Assembly: GCF_002505485.1 (NCBI RefSeq)
Contig: NZ_DAVG01000099.1
Span: forward strand, 1 to 64,000
Source: Methanosarcina sp. UBA5
GTDB lineage: Archaea > Halobacteriota > Methanosarcinia > Methanosarcinales > Methanosarcinaceae
Direction of reading: 5' to 3'
DNA length: 64,000 nt
Part shown: in pieces, positions 19,801-28,636 of the stretch
How positions within the stretch are numbered: the stretch's first letter is position 1
How the letters are laid out: each line of letters begins with the position of its first letter
Translations under genes and position numbers: made by a program
Notes under the pieces: generated by a model
Seen by the model: the letters and a program-made list of their open reading frames with translations, nothing else
Database searches by the model: none
Told to the model about the DNA's origin: nothing

Positions 19801-19912
19801 TGATGATTCCGAAGACTTTGAAGACGATTCGGAGGAAGACTCCGAAGACTCCAGAGGTTTCAAGCACAATAAACACAGGGCCGATAAAACGTTTGAAGAG
19901 CAGTTGATTTAA
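16898..19912 (+). CDS. uvrA: UvrA, excinuclease ABC subunit A
   Basis: Damage-sensing ATPase of bacterial-type nucleotide excision repair; a dimer loads UvrB at lesions. 1004 residues with two ABC ATPase halves: first Walker A GVSGSGKSTLAFD (about 31-43), first zinc finger starting CPVC near 249 and ending CEAC near 277, signature LSGGEAQRIRL near 486, second Walker A GVSGSGKSTLIYD near 636, second zinc module CEAC/CEEC near 734 and 757, and second signature LSGGEAQRIKL. The last 60 residues are an acidic Asp/Glu tail not typical of UvrA. The start has GAAGGA upstream. First of a uvrA-uvrC-uvrB block, spaced 80 and 99 bp. Confidence 0.97.
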   Translation: MKNIIIKGAREHNLKNITVELPRDKLIVITGVSGSGKSTLAFDTVYAEGQRRYVESLSAYARQFLGLMNKPDVDSIEGLSPAISIEQKTTSKNPRSTVGTVTEIYDYLRLLFARIGTPYCPTHNIKIESQSPERIADSLSRECEGMVTILAPIVRQKKGTYQHLFRELNSEGFARMRVNGEIHRTDDEITLDRYKKHDIEVVIDRLDPSEDRSRLVEACENALQKADGLLIAVDSDGKDHLYSSNMACPVCGMAFEELQPRMFSFNSPFGACEACNGLGFKMEFDPDLIIPNKKLCLADGAVALYRNYLDSYRSQHLAAVAKHFGFDIFTPIEALTSEQYNVLMYGSDELMQFDMSIKNGDGHWSHKGTWEGLVPQSERLYSQTKSEYRRKELEKFMQVKPCPKCEGKRLKEKVLAVKLGGKSIVDVTNLSILECIRFFENVELSEKEKEIAKQVLKEIRSRLGFLEHVGLVYLTLSRGAGTLSGGEAQRIRLATQIGSNLMGVLYVLDEPSIGLHQRDNERLIQTLQTLRDLGNTLIVVEHDEDTIRAADYVLDIGPGAGVRGGYVVAEGTPEEIEKNPESLTGQYLSGEKQIKPPALRRRSEAFIRLKGCKANNLKDIDVNIPIGVLTVVTGVSGSGKSTLIYDTLYKALTKKINKSSVTPGDYNELVFDSEIDKVIVIDQSPIGRTPRSNPATYTKVFDAIRQAFAETKEAKIRGYKNGRFSFNVKGGRCEACQGDGLIKIEMNFLPDVYIECEECKGTRYNRETLEVKYRGKSIAEVLNMTVEEAAEHFENIPAIKNKLDTLVRVGLGYIKLGQSSTTLSGGEAQRIKLTRELSKKCTGKTIYLLDEPTTGLHFHDVKKLLSVLNRLVAKGNTVIVIEHNLDVIKSADYIIDLGPEGGDAGGEIIAEGTPEEMSTVQGSHTARFLAPKLSQSYLDMSGEGSFEAVFEEGEDFEADYEGLDDDRNDDSEDFEDDSEEDSEDSRGFKHNKHRADKTFEEQLI

Positions 19913-19992
19913 ACTGGCGCAGTTGATTTTGGTAATTTAAGCTGATTTAAGCTCCCTTTAAAGATTTAAAAACTTGAATAAGAGGTTTAAAA

Positions 19993-21552
19993 ATGATTGA
20001 CCTGGAGGCTCTTCCTCACCTGCCTGGCTGTTATCTTTTCAAGAACGAAGAAGGGATTGTGATTTACGTAGGCAAGGCAAAAGACCTTAAAAAACGGGTG
20101 AGCAGCTATTTCCAGAAACGAGACCATGACCCAAAAACCACGAGCCTTATAGAAGCTGTAAGGGGCCTTGATTTTATTGTCACGAGCACGGAAGTAGAGG
20201 CTTTCCTTCTAGAAAATACCCTTATCAAGAAACACTGGCCAAGGTACAATATTCTTCTAAAGGACTCAAAGCGGTATGCTTGCATTCATTTAACCGATGA
20301 AAAGTTTCCAAGGATCAGGCTTTCTAGGAAAAGGACAGACAACGGAAGCTTTTTCGGTCCCTTTGTCTCGGCAAAGGAAAGAGATTACATTTTTGAGGTT
20401 GTAAGAAAGACCTTCCAGCTCCGGACCTGCAAACAGATGCCAAAACGGGCCTGCCTCCGATACCATATAGCGGCATGCAGCGGGCCCTGTATAGGCGCAA
20501 TTTCCACGGAAGACTATGCCGAGAAAGTGAAGAAAGCTGCTTCTGTCCTTAAAGGCAATATCAAAGAGCTTATCGAGTCAATGGAAAAAGAAATGAGGGA
20601 GCTGGCATCTCGGCAACAATTCGAGCAGGCCATGGCTCTGCGGGATGAGATTGCAGCTCTTGAGTACCTTCAGGAAAAGCAAAATATGGAGAGGCAAAAA
20701 AAGCATAACGAGGACATTTTGAACTATATTATCAGGGATGATACCGTTTATCTCATGCTTTTCAAGGTCTACAAAGGTACGCTTGAGGACAAACAGGACT
20801 TTGTCTTTGCCTTCGGGGAAAATTTCCTGGAAGAATTTCTTGTACAGTATTATTCCGAGAATGAACCACCTGAAGAGCTGATCCTTCCCGAATCTCTTGA
20901 AGAGTCGTTTATTGATTTCCTCTCCCATGTCAAGGGAACAAAAGTAAAAGTTACAGTTCCGAAACAAGGAGAGAAAAAGGAACTTCTTGACCTTGCCCTG
21001 AAAAATGTTGAGATTGGCTTCTTCGGAGACCGGAAAAAGCTCGAAGCCCTGCAAAGTAAACTCTCCCTTTCTAAACTTCCGAATGTTATAGAATGTTTCG
21101 ATATATCTCACCTCTCAGGCACTGCTACGGTCGGCTCAATGGTGCAGTTCCGGGGAGGCAGGCCAGATAAACACAATTACCGCCGCTTTAAGATCGAGAG
21201 TGTTGAGGGAATTGACGATTTCGCTTCCATTGCCGAGGTTGTACGCAGGCGCTATTCCCGTTTGCTTGAGGATAAACACGATCTGCCTGACCTTATTATT
21301 ATAGATGGGGGGAAAGGACAGCTCTCTTCAGCTTTTCAGGAGCTCAGAAAGCTTAAAATCAGGGTTCCTCTTATCTCGATAGCCAAACGGGAAGAAGAAA
21401 TCTATGTGCCCGGAATCAAGTCTCCGCTTCCCATTAAAAAAGACGAGAAAGCCTCGCTCTTTGTCCAGGAAATCCGGGACGAGGCCCACAGGTTTGCAAT
21501 TACCTACAACCGCCTGCTGAGGCAAAAATCATTGATTCCTAAAAATCAGTGA
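19993..21552 (+). CDS. uvrC: UvrC, excinuclease ABC subunit C (short form)
   Basis: Makes both incisions around the lesion once UvrB is loaded. An N-terminal GIY-YIG nuclease (LPGCYLF, VIYVGKAKDLKKRV) cuts on the 3' side; a Cys cluster (CKQMPKRAC, CSGPCIG) and a UVR motif (about 195-230) follow; then an RNase H-like nuclease with CFDISH and DLIIIDGGKGQ for the 5' cut. At 519 residues it ends right after the nuclease fold (FAITYNRLLRQKS), so the C-terminal tandem helix-hairpin-helix DNA-binding domain of bacterial UvrC is absent. Confidence 0.96.
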   Translation: MIDLEALPHLPGCYLFKNEEGIVIYVGKAKDLKKRVSSYFQKRDHDPKTTSLIEAVRGLDFIVTSTEVEAFLLENTLIKKHWPRYNILLKDSKRYACIHLTDEKFPRIRLSRKRTDNGSFFGPFVSAKERDYIFEVVRKTFQLRTCKQMPKRACLRYHIAACSGPCIGAISTEDYAEKVKKAASVLKGNIKELIESMEKEMRELASRQQFEQAMALRDEIAALEYLQEKQNMERQKKHNEDILNYIIRDDTVYLMLFKVYKGTLEDKQDFVFAFGENFLEEFLVQYYSENEPPEELILPESLEESFIDFLSHVKGTKVKVTVPKQGEKKELLDLALKNVEIGFFGDRKKLEALQSKLSLSKLPNVIECFDISHLSGTATVGSMVQFRGGRPDKHNYRRFKIESVEGIDDFASIAEVVRRRYSRLLEDKHDLPDLIIIDGGKGQLSSAFQELRKLKIRVPLISIAKREEEIYVPGIKSPLPIKKDEKASLFVQEIRDEAHRFAITYNRLLRQKSLIPKNQ

Positions 21553-21651
21553 GTTCTTGAAAATTAAAAAGAATCTATCCCTTAATTGCCAACATGATTT
21601 ATATATTTAAAATTTGATAATTACTATCTAATATTATAAGGTCTTGATTTT

Positions 21652-23664
21652 ATGAATCCTTCTGACCAAACGTCCCAGACGTCCTCTCAAAAATTCTCCG
21701 AAACAATACGAGATGCCCGATATTGGGACAGCCCGCAGTTTAAGCTGGTTTCCGATTTTGAACCCAAGGGTTCCCAGCCACAGGCAATCGAAAAACTTGT
21801 GGAGGGGCTGAAAAAAGGAAAGCAGTACCAGACCTTGCTTGGAGTAACAGGGTCAGGGAAGACATATACTGTTGCAAATGTTATAAATCAGGTCAGGAAA
21901 CCGACCCTTGTTATTGCTCATAATAAAACCCTTGCCGCCCAGCTTTATAACGAATTCAAGGAGTTCTTCCCTGAAAACAGGGTAGAGTATTTTGTTTCCT
22001 ATTACGACTACTATCAGCCTGAGTCCTATCTTCCTGCCAAGGACCAGTATATTGAAAAAGATGCCCAGATTAACCCGAAAATCGAGCAAATGAGGCTTGC
22101 TGCCACTGCTTCCCTGATGTCGCGCCAGGACGTTATTGTAGTGGCATCCGTATCCTGTATCTACGGGCTTGGCAATCCTGAAAATTTCCAGAAAATGGGA
22201 TTTGAATTAAAAGTAGGAGATAAGGTTAAAAGAAAAGAAATCCTGCAAAAGCTCGTCGAGATCCTGTTCGAGCGAAATGATCTTGAGCTTATGCCAGGGC
22301 GCTTCAGGGTAAAAGGGGATACCATTGACATTATTCCCGGGTATTTTGACAATATTATCCGGATTGAGCTCTTCGGAGACGAAGTAGACAGGATTTCTGA
22401 GGTGGATAAGCAAACTGGACAGAAGACAGAAGACATGGATTACTTTTTTGTTTATCCTGCCAGGCACTATGTAATTCCTGAGGATGAGCAGAAAAGTGCA
22501 ATTCAGTCCATTCTCGAAGAGCTCGAAGAACACCTTCCTGAACTTGGGCTGCTCGAATCTCACAGGTTAAAGCAGCGCACGCTTTATGATATGGAAATGA
22601 TTCAGGAAACCGGCAGTTGCAAGGGCATTGAAAACTATTCGCGGCACTTTGACCATCGCAAGTCGGGAGAGAAACCTTTCTGCTTGCTTGACTATTTCCC
22701 TGAGGATTTCCTGCTGGTTATTGATGAAAGCCACCAGACCATCCCGCAGCTTCATGGCATGTACAATGGAGATCGCTCAAGGAAGAGGAGCCTTGTCGAT
22801 TACGGGTTCAGGCTTCCCAGTGCCTACGATAACAGGCCTCTGAAGTTCGATGAGTTCGAGAAGTATATGAAAAATGTGATTTTTGTCTCGGCAACTCCTG
22901 CAGATTACGAAAGGGAGCACTCAGCCCAGATCGTGGAACAAATTATCCGCCCCACAGGGCTTGTTGACCCTGAAGTGGAAATTCGTCCTCTTGAAGGACA
23001 GGTCAGGGATGTTATGCAGGAAATTCAGAAAATTGTGGAAAGGGGAGATCGTGCCCTTGTGACCACTCTGACAAAAAAGCTTGCAGAAGAACTTACCGAA
23101 TACCTTGCCAGGAATGAAATCAAAGCCCGTTACCTGCACTCGGACATTAAAACCATAGAACGGACTGAGATTATTCGCGAACTGCGCCTTGGCAAGTTCG
23201 ATGTCCTGGTCGGGATCAACCTGCTCAGGGAAGGGCTTGATATTCCGGAAGTGGGCTTTATCGGCATCCTGGATGCGGATAAGGAAGGCTTTCTGAGGGA
23301 TTCAAAGAGCCTGATCCAGATAATAGGTCGCGCAGCCCGGAACGCCAGCTCGAAGGTTGTCCTGTATGCCGACAACATGACCGATTCCATCAAAAAAGCC
23401 GTTAATGAGACCGAACGCCGTCGCTCCATGCAGATTGCCTATAATAAGGAACACGGCATCGTCCCGACAACTATCAGGAAACCCATCAGGGAAAAGGTCG
23501 TGGATATCACCGACACCAAACACATCCCGAAAACAGATATTCCCAATATGATTATCGAATTGGAAACCGAAATGAAGGAAGCTGCTGATCGGCTGGACTT
23601 CGAGCGGGCAATCCAGGTAAGGGAAATGATAAAGAAGCTGGAGAAAGAGATCAAAGTAGCTTGA
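21652..23664 (+). CDS. uvrB: UvrB, excinuclease ABC subunit B
   Basis: DNA helicase-like damage-verification subunit. 670 residues, full length. Visible are Walker A GVTGSGKT (about 64-71), the beta-hairpin block SYYDYYQPESYLP that inserts behind the damaged base, DEAD-box equivalent DESHQT (about 364-369), helicase motifs V/VI (GINLLREGLDIPEV; QIIGRAARN), and a C-terminal UVR motif (about 632-667) that binds UvrC. It completes the uvrABC set. An apparent TTTATATATTTAAA TATA-like element at 21599-21612 suggests it may also have its own promoter. Confidence 0.97.
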   Translation: MNPSDQTSQTSSQKFSETIRDARYWDSPQFKLVSDFEPKGSQPQAIEKLVEGLKKGKQYQTLLGVTGSGKTYTVANVINQVRKPTLVIAHNKTLAAQLYNEFKEFFPENRVEYFVSYYDYYQPESYLPAKDQYIEKDAQINPKIEQMRLAATASLMSRQDVIVVASVSCIYGLGNPENFQKMGFELKVGDKVKRKEILQKLVEILFERNDLELMPGRFRVKGDTIDIIPGYFDNIIRIELFGDEVDRISEVDKQTGQKTEDMDYFFVYPARHYVIPEDEQKSAIQSILEELEEHLPELGLLESHRLKQRTLYDMEMIQETGSCKGIENYSRHFDHRKSGEKPFCLLDYFPEDFLLVIDESHQTIPQLHGMYNGDRSRKRSLVDYGFRLPSAYDNRPLKFDEFEKYMKNVIFVSATPADYEREHSAQIVEQIIRPTGLVDPEVEIRPLEGQVRDVMQEIQKIVERGDRALVTTLTKKLAEELTEYLARNEIKARYLHSDIKTIERTEIIRELRLGKFDVLVGINLLREGLDIPEVGFIGILDADKEGFLRDSKSLIQIIGRAARNASSKVVLYADNMTDSIKKAVNETERRRSMQIAYNKEHGIVPTTIRKPIREKVVDITDTKHIPKTDIPNMIIELETEMKEAADRLDFERAIQVREMIKKLEKEIKVA

Positions 23665-23978
23665 GAGAAAAGTGACTTAAGGGAAAAATATCCTGAGAGG
23701 AAAGTAGCCTAAGAAGTAAATGGCCGAAGAGGTAAATAGTCAGAGAGAAAAAAGTAACCTGAAATGATGAGGAAACTTTTTATTCGTGAATATTTTTCCT
23801 CAATCAGTCATTTTCATATACTTCAAAAATCTACACATTGTAAAATGTGTTAGGTCACTCTAAAAAAGAATTATTTTTGAGGTTTATTCAGCTTTATTTA
23901 CAAGATTAAATATAGTGTTAATGGTTTCTCGGTATAGATAGGCCCTAATAAGGTCAGATTACTGCCAGAAGACTGATC
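23665..23978. other. Region between convergent uvrB and permease genes
   Basis: Just after the uvrB stop are four to five degenerate, roughly 20-bp repeats of the type GAGAGRAAAGTRRCCT (23660-23765). No gene or RNA is seen in the remainder. Confidence 0.4.
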
Positions 23979-25325
23979 TTATTGTTTTGTAGGCTGGGAG
24001 AGTTCCTGAGAGTCTTCAAGAAGCACGAGTTCCTGCTTAGACTGTGAATCTACTGCCTGCGGAGATAATGTATTTTCCTTTTTTACGATAAACCTGAAAT
24101 AACCAAGCCCAATCAGAAATACCGGATATATGACCTTCCAGGTAAATCCTGACGCCAGAAAGCTCAAAGACATAAGTGAAAGAACCGAAAAGGTCCATTT
24201 CTGCCAGCCTGTTTCTGTTTTCCAGTAAGCAATTATGATGAAGCCGCAGAGGAAAATAAAGTTCTGGTTTACGAGCAGCATCATAGCCGTAATGGGAACT
24301 TTGAAAAGATAGCAAACCGTAATCAGGGAAACTGACAGTGCATATAGAGTCACAAGACTGGATATTGGAATATTCCTTTTTGAGAGCTTTCCGAACACTG
24401 CGGGGAAAACACCTGTCCTGCCAGCTGCATAGATTAAACGGCTTGCAGTAAAGTTCCAGGAGCAGGCGTTTGCTGCAAGCACTACTATTATAAGCCATAT
24501 CAGAAAATTTCCGCCTGGAGTAAAAAGGACAAGGCTGGATAGACCGGCAGCCCCTTTAAGGGAAACTCCTGTAACACTGGCTCCTACACTTATCAGGGCA
24601 AGTAAAACATAGATTGCAGCGACCAGAACGAAACTCAGCCAGTATAGGCGGGGAACGTTTTTTTCTGGGTCCTTCATCTCTCCAAGGGAAAAAGAAAGGT
24701 TTTCCCAGCCCAGGAAAGCCCAGAAAAGCAAGGCTGTAACATTCCACACTGTATTTGGGTTTACGTTTCCATGACCGCTCAGAGCTTCTCCAGCAATTCT
24801 CAGCCCGGAACCGAGAAAATCGAGGTTAAAGATAATAATCAGTCCTATAAGCAGAAAAAGTACAGTCAGTGCCAGATAGTTGATCAAAGTGATAGCTCTT
24901 ATCCCAAATAGGTTTGAAATAAACATCAAGCTTACAAGAAGGATTGCACAAAAGGTTCCTCCCAATTCGGAGAGATTAAAAAGCTGTCGCATATATTCAC
25001 TGCCAATAAAAGCAACGGCAGGAAGCCCAAAAAGGTAAGAACCGCTTACAAGATAAGAGACCGAATATCTGCCCCCGGGTCCGACTGCTTTTTCTGCATA
25101 GCCGGCAAGCCCGGATGCCGAAGGGAATCTCAGGCCAAGCCTGGAGCAAATCTGGACCCTCGGAATGGTAACGAAGGTTATAAGGAGCCATCCAAGGATT
25201 GCTTCATGGACATTCCCCATGCTGAGAGCCAGGCCGGGCAGTGCGAGGATTCCTGTGCCTATGAGCATGCAGATTGCAAGCCCTATTCCTTTCTTTAAAG
25301 TAATTGTTTTTTCAAGATCGGTCAT
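23979..25325 (-). CDS. APC-superfamily amino-acid permease (YjeH-like)
   Basis: 448 residues with about twelve hydrophobic segments. The N-terminal TLKKGIGLAICMLIGTGILALPG block is the APC motif with the broken first helix (IGTGI) that binds substrate; a second typical motif is LFWAFLGWENLSF. It resembles the amino-acid exporter YjeH and archaeal relatives. The C-terminal 35 residues are hydrophilic. It stands alone, with a palindromic operator-like site 48-70 bp upstream of the ATG, shared in sequence with two other nearby sites. Substrate unknown. Confidence 0.88.
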   Translation of the reverse strand: MTDLEKTITLKKGIGLAICMLIGTGILALPGLALSMGNVHEAILGWLLITFVTIPRVQICSRLGLRFPSASGLAGYAEKAVGPGGRYSVSYLVSGSYLFGLPAVAFIGSEYMRQLFNLSELGGTFCAILLVSLMFISNLFGIRAITLINYLALTVLFLLIGLIIIFNLDFLGSGLRIAGEALSGHGNVNPNTVWNVTALLFWAFLGWENLSFSLGEMKDPEKNVPRLYWLSFVLVAAIYVLLALISVGASVTGVSLKGAAGLSSLVLFTPGGNFLIWLIIVVLAANACSWNFTASRLIYAAGRTGVFPAVFGKLSKRNIPISSLVTLYALSVSLITVCYLFKVPITAMMLLVNQNFIFLCGFIIIAYWKTETGWQKWTFSVLSLMSLSFLASGFTWKVIYPVFLIGLGYFRFIVKKENTLSPQAVDSQSKQELVLLEDSQELSQPTKQ

Positions 25326-25372
25326 TTTATCGTTAAGCCTATTTTATCCTAAAGTCAACTTAAGGGTAGTAT

Positions 25373-25394
25373 GCTTACTTATATATAAGCAAGT
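25373..25394. promoter_or_regulatory. Operator-like palindrome 1 (permease promoter)
   Basis: GCTTACTTATATATAAGCAAGT: the arms CTTACTTAT and ATAAGCAAG are complementary at 8 of 9 positions. It sits where the permease promoter should be and also overlaps a TATA-like stretch. It shares CTTACTT with sites at 26127 and 26322. Confidence 0.55.
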
Positions 25395-25772
25395 GAGGGT
25401 CCTAGAAAAATCAATCTTTCCATCCAATAACCACACACGTATCCGTTAATAACCTAGTTGAATAGTACTTACTATATAAAATGGTTCATCGATTTATCGA
25501 ATGAGAAGACACACCAGGGTTTACAAAAAAGGAATGGAAAAATTGATAAATACAGATCCTCGTCCCTGAACAGGCAAAAATAAGGTTTTTTCTTAAGCTT
25601 TATGTTCATCATTACCTCTTTGATGTAGAGGCTCGTTTTGTCCTGTTTTTACGGTTTTATGACTAATTACAACCTTATGATAAATTATTTTAACAAATGT
25701 TGAAGTAGGTAATATAAAAAACTCAATAACAAAATTATCTAAGAGAATACTATTAATGATTAAAATGCATTT
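25395..25772. other. Intergenic region, nothing recognised
   Basis: AT-rich sequence between the permease promoter and the small split gene. No supported gene or RNA. Confidence 0.4.
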
Positions 25773-26113
25773 TTAGATTTCATTGAATTCGATACTGATG
25801 CTACCTGCTTTTTTTACCAGGGATTTTGCAAGGAAACCGCTCTCCATTCTGCATAGGTTAAGTACTGCACAGGGTACAAGACAATTTGAAGAACAATCTG
25901 CTTCATGTGCCCTGTCAATAACATAATTGTTTTTGATATCCAGAATTTTTATCATGGGACTTCCATGTGAGAAATTTTCTTTACCTTTGCACATGGGGTT
26001 TCGATGTCGACAATAATTTTATTTCCTTTTTTGCTTCCACGTATTTTGTGAACAAAACCACAGAGATTCGAATTTACAGTAAATTCAGTCAACCTGTCAC
26101 CTTCTTTATTCAT
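25773..26113 (-). pseudogene. Small cysteine-containing methanogen protein (DUF6951-like), split by an ATGA frameshift
   Basis: Two frames together form one protein. The upstream part runs from ATG 26113 (or TTG 26092, which has GAAGGTGA in front and gives a start like MTEFTVNSNLCGF) to a TGA at 25952-25954. The downstream part runs from ATG 25955 to TAA 25773 (MIKILDIKNNYVIDRAH..., with Cys-rich DCSSNCLVPCAV). The stop and start overlap as ATGA. From memory, relatives are single proteins of about 105 residues, so this is a one-base frameshift or a coupled split gene. Function unknown. A palindromic site lies just upstream. Confidence 0.6.
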
Positions 26114-26126
26114 TATTATCACAATT

Positions 26127-26148
26127 ACTTACTTGCATATAAGTAAAT
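26127..26148. promoter_or_regulatory. Operator-like palindrome 2 (split small gene promoter)
   Basis: Contains ACTTACTTGCATATAAGTAA, with TTACTT and AAGTAA arms. It lies 14-35 bp upstream of ATG 26113 of the minus-strand split gene. Confidence 0.55.
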
Positions 26149-26152
26149 ATCA

Positions 26153-26191
<39 letters not shown>

Positions 26192-26321
26192 AAAATTCAG
26201 TTTTCCAAAGAATATTCAAATTGAGAGGAAAATAGACAAAGGTAAAATTAATAGTCCAAAGACAATAAATTATTAAGTAATTAATCACAAGCGTCAATTT
26301 TATCTCTTAACGTTAAAAAAT

Positions 26322-26343
26322 ACTTACTTGCACACAAGTAAGT
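26322..26343. promoter_or_regulatory. Operator-like palindrome 3, perfect 9-bp arms
   Basis: ACTTACTTG, CACA, CAAGTAAGT: a perfect inverted repeat with a 4-bp spacer. It lies about 35 bp before the remaining coding part of the broken marker-8 gene copy, so it was probably part of that gene's promoter. Confidence 0.6.
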
Positions 26344-26376
26344 TTCGTTTAAAATATAAAATAATCAGAAACTCTA

Positions 26377-27167
26377 GTCATTGAAGTCGGGGAGCCTGAA
26401 GTTGAATGGTTTCCTATCTTTGCCAAGGTGCGCAGAATCCAGAGGATAACTCCGAAAGAAATTAGGAAGAACATGGAGTTTAGGATAAGCGATTTCGGAA
26501 TGTTTACGGATAAACACAAGCTGGAGCTTGAGGACTTGTAGGGTTCGGAGCATCAGAAGTTATGCTTACAGGCCTGAGTCGGGGTTTGCTTGATACAACC
26601 GTAACCGCCTGCGAAGGCGCAGGAACTGTAATTTCCAATAACTCAATCCTTGTTCAGGGCATGGGCAGCAGGATGTCCGGACTTGTCGAAACCGAGCCGA
26701 TTAACGGAATTATCAACGGGATTCAGGAACGCGGCGGGATCGTGCTTGACTCATCAACTGCAAAAATAGACCCGGTTGCAGGAGTTCGGAAGGCAGCAGA
26801 ACTCGGTTACAAAAAAATTTCAGTAACCGTGGCTTTCGCTGAAACCGCAAAAGAATTAGGGAAACTTGAAGCCGAACTCGAGCTTGATTTAATATTAATT
26901 GGCGTACATGTTACAGGTTTAAACAAAGAGGAAGCCCAGACCCTGATTGAAAACGCTGATATTACAACCAGCTGCGCTTCAAAGTACATGAGAGATCTTG
27001 TAAAGTCTCTTGCCCAGGTAGGAGCTGCAGTTCTGCTTTTTGCCTTTACCCAGAAAGGAAAAGAACTTATGATTGAAAGGGCAAAGGATGTCAAAAGTCC
27101 ACTTCTGATCAATACCATGCCTTTGCCTACATTGCCTGAAAACAAACAGCCAACAGAATTAAAGTAA
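26377..27167 (+). pseudogene. Broken duplicate of methanogenesis marker 8 (DUF2099)
   Basis: Matches the intact neighbour at 27485-28336 from about its residue 20 onwards, beginning VIEVGEPEVEWFPIF. It lacks the first 20 codons and any start. A missing base near 26538 turns the frame into TAG (ELEDL then stop), after which the match continues in another frame from about 26541 to the TAA at 27165-27167. The second half is open for about 200 codons and well conserved, so loss is fairly recent or the fragment is still under constraint. Confidence 0.85.
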
Positions 27168-27484
27168 AACGAAAATTGAAGTAAAACGAATGAAAACGGT
27201 ATAGACATCGTTATTACTTTTTTTACTTTACCTTTTTTAACCCTGTTCTTTAGCTTTTTATTTAATGCTTCACTTTTCTTTCTTCTTTCGCTCTCTGTTC
27301 TTCTTTCTTATCTTCCTCCTTCTCTCCCAATACTCCATTTCATTAACAGATTTAAGATTTCAGCCTGAGCAAAAGTAAGATCAGGTCGTTTGTACGGTAG
27401 AATCACCATAGAAAGTTAGAATAATTAAGGCAAGAATCAGAATATCAAGTAATATTATTTTTGATTCCGGAAGGTGTGTTTCTA
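27168..27484. other. Intergenic region between the two marker-8 copies
   Basis: AT-rich, with a T/C-rich stretch (27245-27345) that may end transcription of the first copy. No palindrome like those at 26127 or 26322 is present. Confidence 0.4.
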
Positions 27485-28336
27485 ATGCCTCACATAATGG
27501 AAATGATGGGTAAAGCCAGGGTAGTCGTAAAAGACGGAAAAGTGATAGAAGTCGGAGCTCCTGTAGTCGAATGGTGCCCACTTTTTGTCAAACTGCGGGG
27601 AGTCCAGAAGATGACTCCGGAAGAAATCCGGAAAAATATGGAGTCCCAGATCCGCGAGTTAGGAATGTTTACAGAGAATCGTAAGCTCGAATTTGAAACA
27701 ACCGTTGTTGCCTTTGGTGCTTCAGAAATAATGATGAGCGGCCTCAATAGCGGCTTTATAGAAACAACTGTAACCGCCTGCGACGGTGCAGGGACTGTTA
27801 TATCAGGCAATCCGGCTCTGGTTCAGGGAATTGGAGGTAGGATGTCCGGCCTAGTTGAAACCGAACCAATAGATGCAGTTATTAAGGGAATTGAAGAGCG
27901 TGGAGGAACTGTGCTTGATCCCTCAACCGCAGCCATTGATCCGGCAAGTGGGGTAAGGAAAGCCGCCAAACTTGGCTACAGAAAGATCGCGGTAACCGTA
28001 GCCGACCTGAAAACCGCAAAAAACCTGAGAAAGCTTGAAATCGAACTCAGGCTTGACCTGATAATAGTTGCCGTACATGTTACGGGAGTAAGCAAGGAAG
28101 AAGCTCAGGGGATTCTTGAAAACTCGGATATCGTAATCAGCTGTGCCTCCAGACACATAAGGGAACTTGCAAAGCCTCTAATGCAGGTAGCGGCCGCAAT
28201 TCCGCTTTTTGCCCTTACCCAGAAAGGAAAAGAACTTGTGATTGAAAGGGCAAAGGACATTCAGAGCCCAATTCTAATCAATACAACGAAGCTGCCTGTG
28301 CTCCCTGCACATAAACAGCCGAAAAATCTTGTTTAA
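27485..28336 (+). CDS. Methanogenesis marker protein 8 (DUF2099)
   Basis: 283 residues from ATG 27485, which has GGAAGGTG in front; a TTG at 27461 would add eight residues and overlap that site. Typical stretches are HIMEMMGKARVVVKDGKV at the start, TACDGAGTVI, GIGGRMSGLVETEPI and CASRHIRELAK. The family is found across methanogens, which is why it is used as a marker; the molecular function is not established to my knowledge. It probably has a part in energy metabolism or cofactor maturation (inference from distribution only). Monocistronic, next to its own broken duplicate. Confidence 0.92.
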   Translation: MPHIMEMMGKARVVVKDGKVIEVGAPVVEWCPLFVKLRGVQKMTPEEIRKNMESQIRELGMFTENRKLEFETTVVAFGASEIMMSGLNSGFIETTVTACDGAGTVISGNPALVQGIGGRMSGLVETEPIDAVIKGIEERGGTVLDPSTAAIDPASGVRKAAKLGYRKIAVTVADLKTAKNLRKLEIELRLDLIIVAVHVTGVSKEEAQGILENSDIVISCASRHIRELAKPLMQVAAAIPLFALTQKGKELVIERAKDIQSPILINTTKLPVLPAHKQPKNLV

Positions 28337-28501
28337 AGAAAGTAATTCAGGCAATAGTTTATCTACTTTTTTATACTTGTTATGTAATATTCTTTTTAAA
28401 TTTTATAATATATAAAAGGCTTTAAAATTCTATTGTGCTCCATATTTTCCGGGTGTAGATTGAAGTGATAAACTACTACCTGAGGAACTGGTTTATGTTG
28501 A

Positions 28502-28636
28502 TTATTTTTCTTTCTTGCCCGGCTTGGATGGTTTTACATCCTTCTTTGACGGCTTATCGGCTGAAGCCTTTGCCTGCGGTTTTCCACCAGACGTACTAGC
28601 TTTTGAACTGTCGCCCATTGTAGGTTTTTTTGTCAT
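28502..28636 (-). CDS. 44-aa lysine-rich small protein
   Basis: ATG 28636 is preceded by AGAGAGGT at a proper distance, and 45 codons end in TAA 28502. The protein (MTKKPTMGDSSKAS... to SKPGKKEK) is about one quarter Lys with Ser, Ala, Pro and Gly, and has no hydrophobic segment; it is likely disordered and could bind nucleic acid. The stretch is more GC-rich than the AT-rich DNA on either side, as expected for coding sequence. I do not recognise a family. Confidence 0.6.
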   Translation of the reverse strand: MTKKPTMGDSSKASTSGGKPQAKASADKPSKKDVKPSKPGKKEK

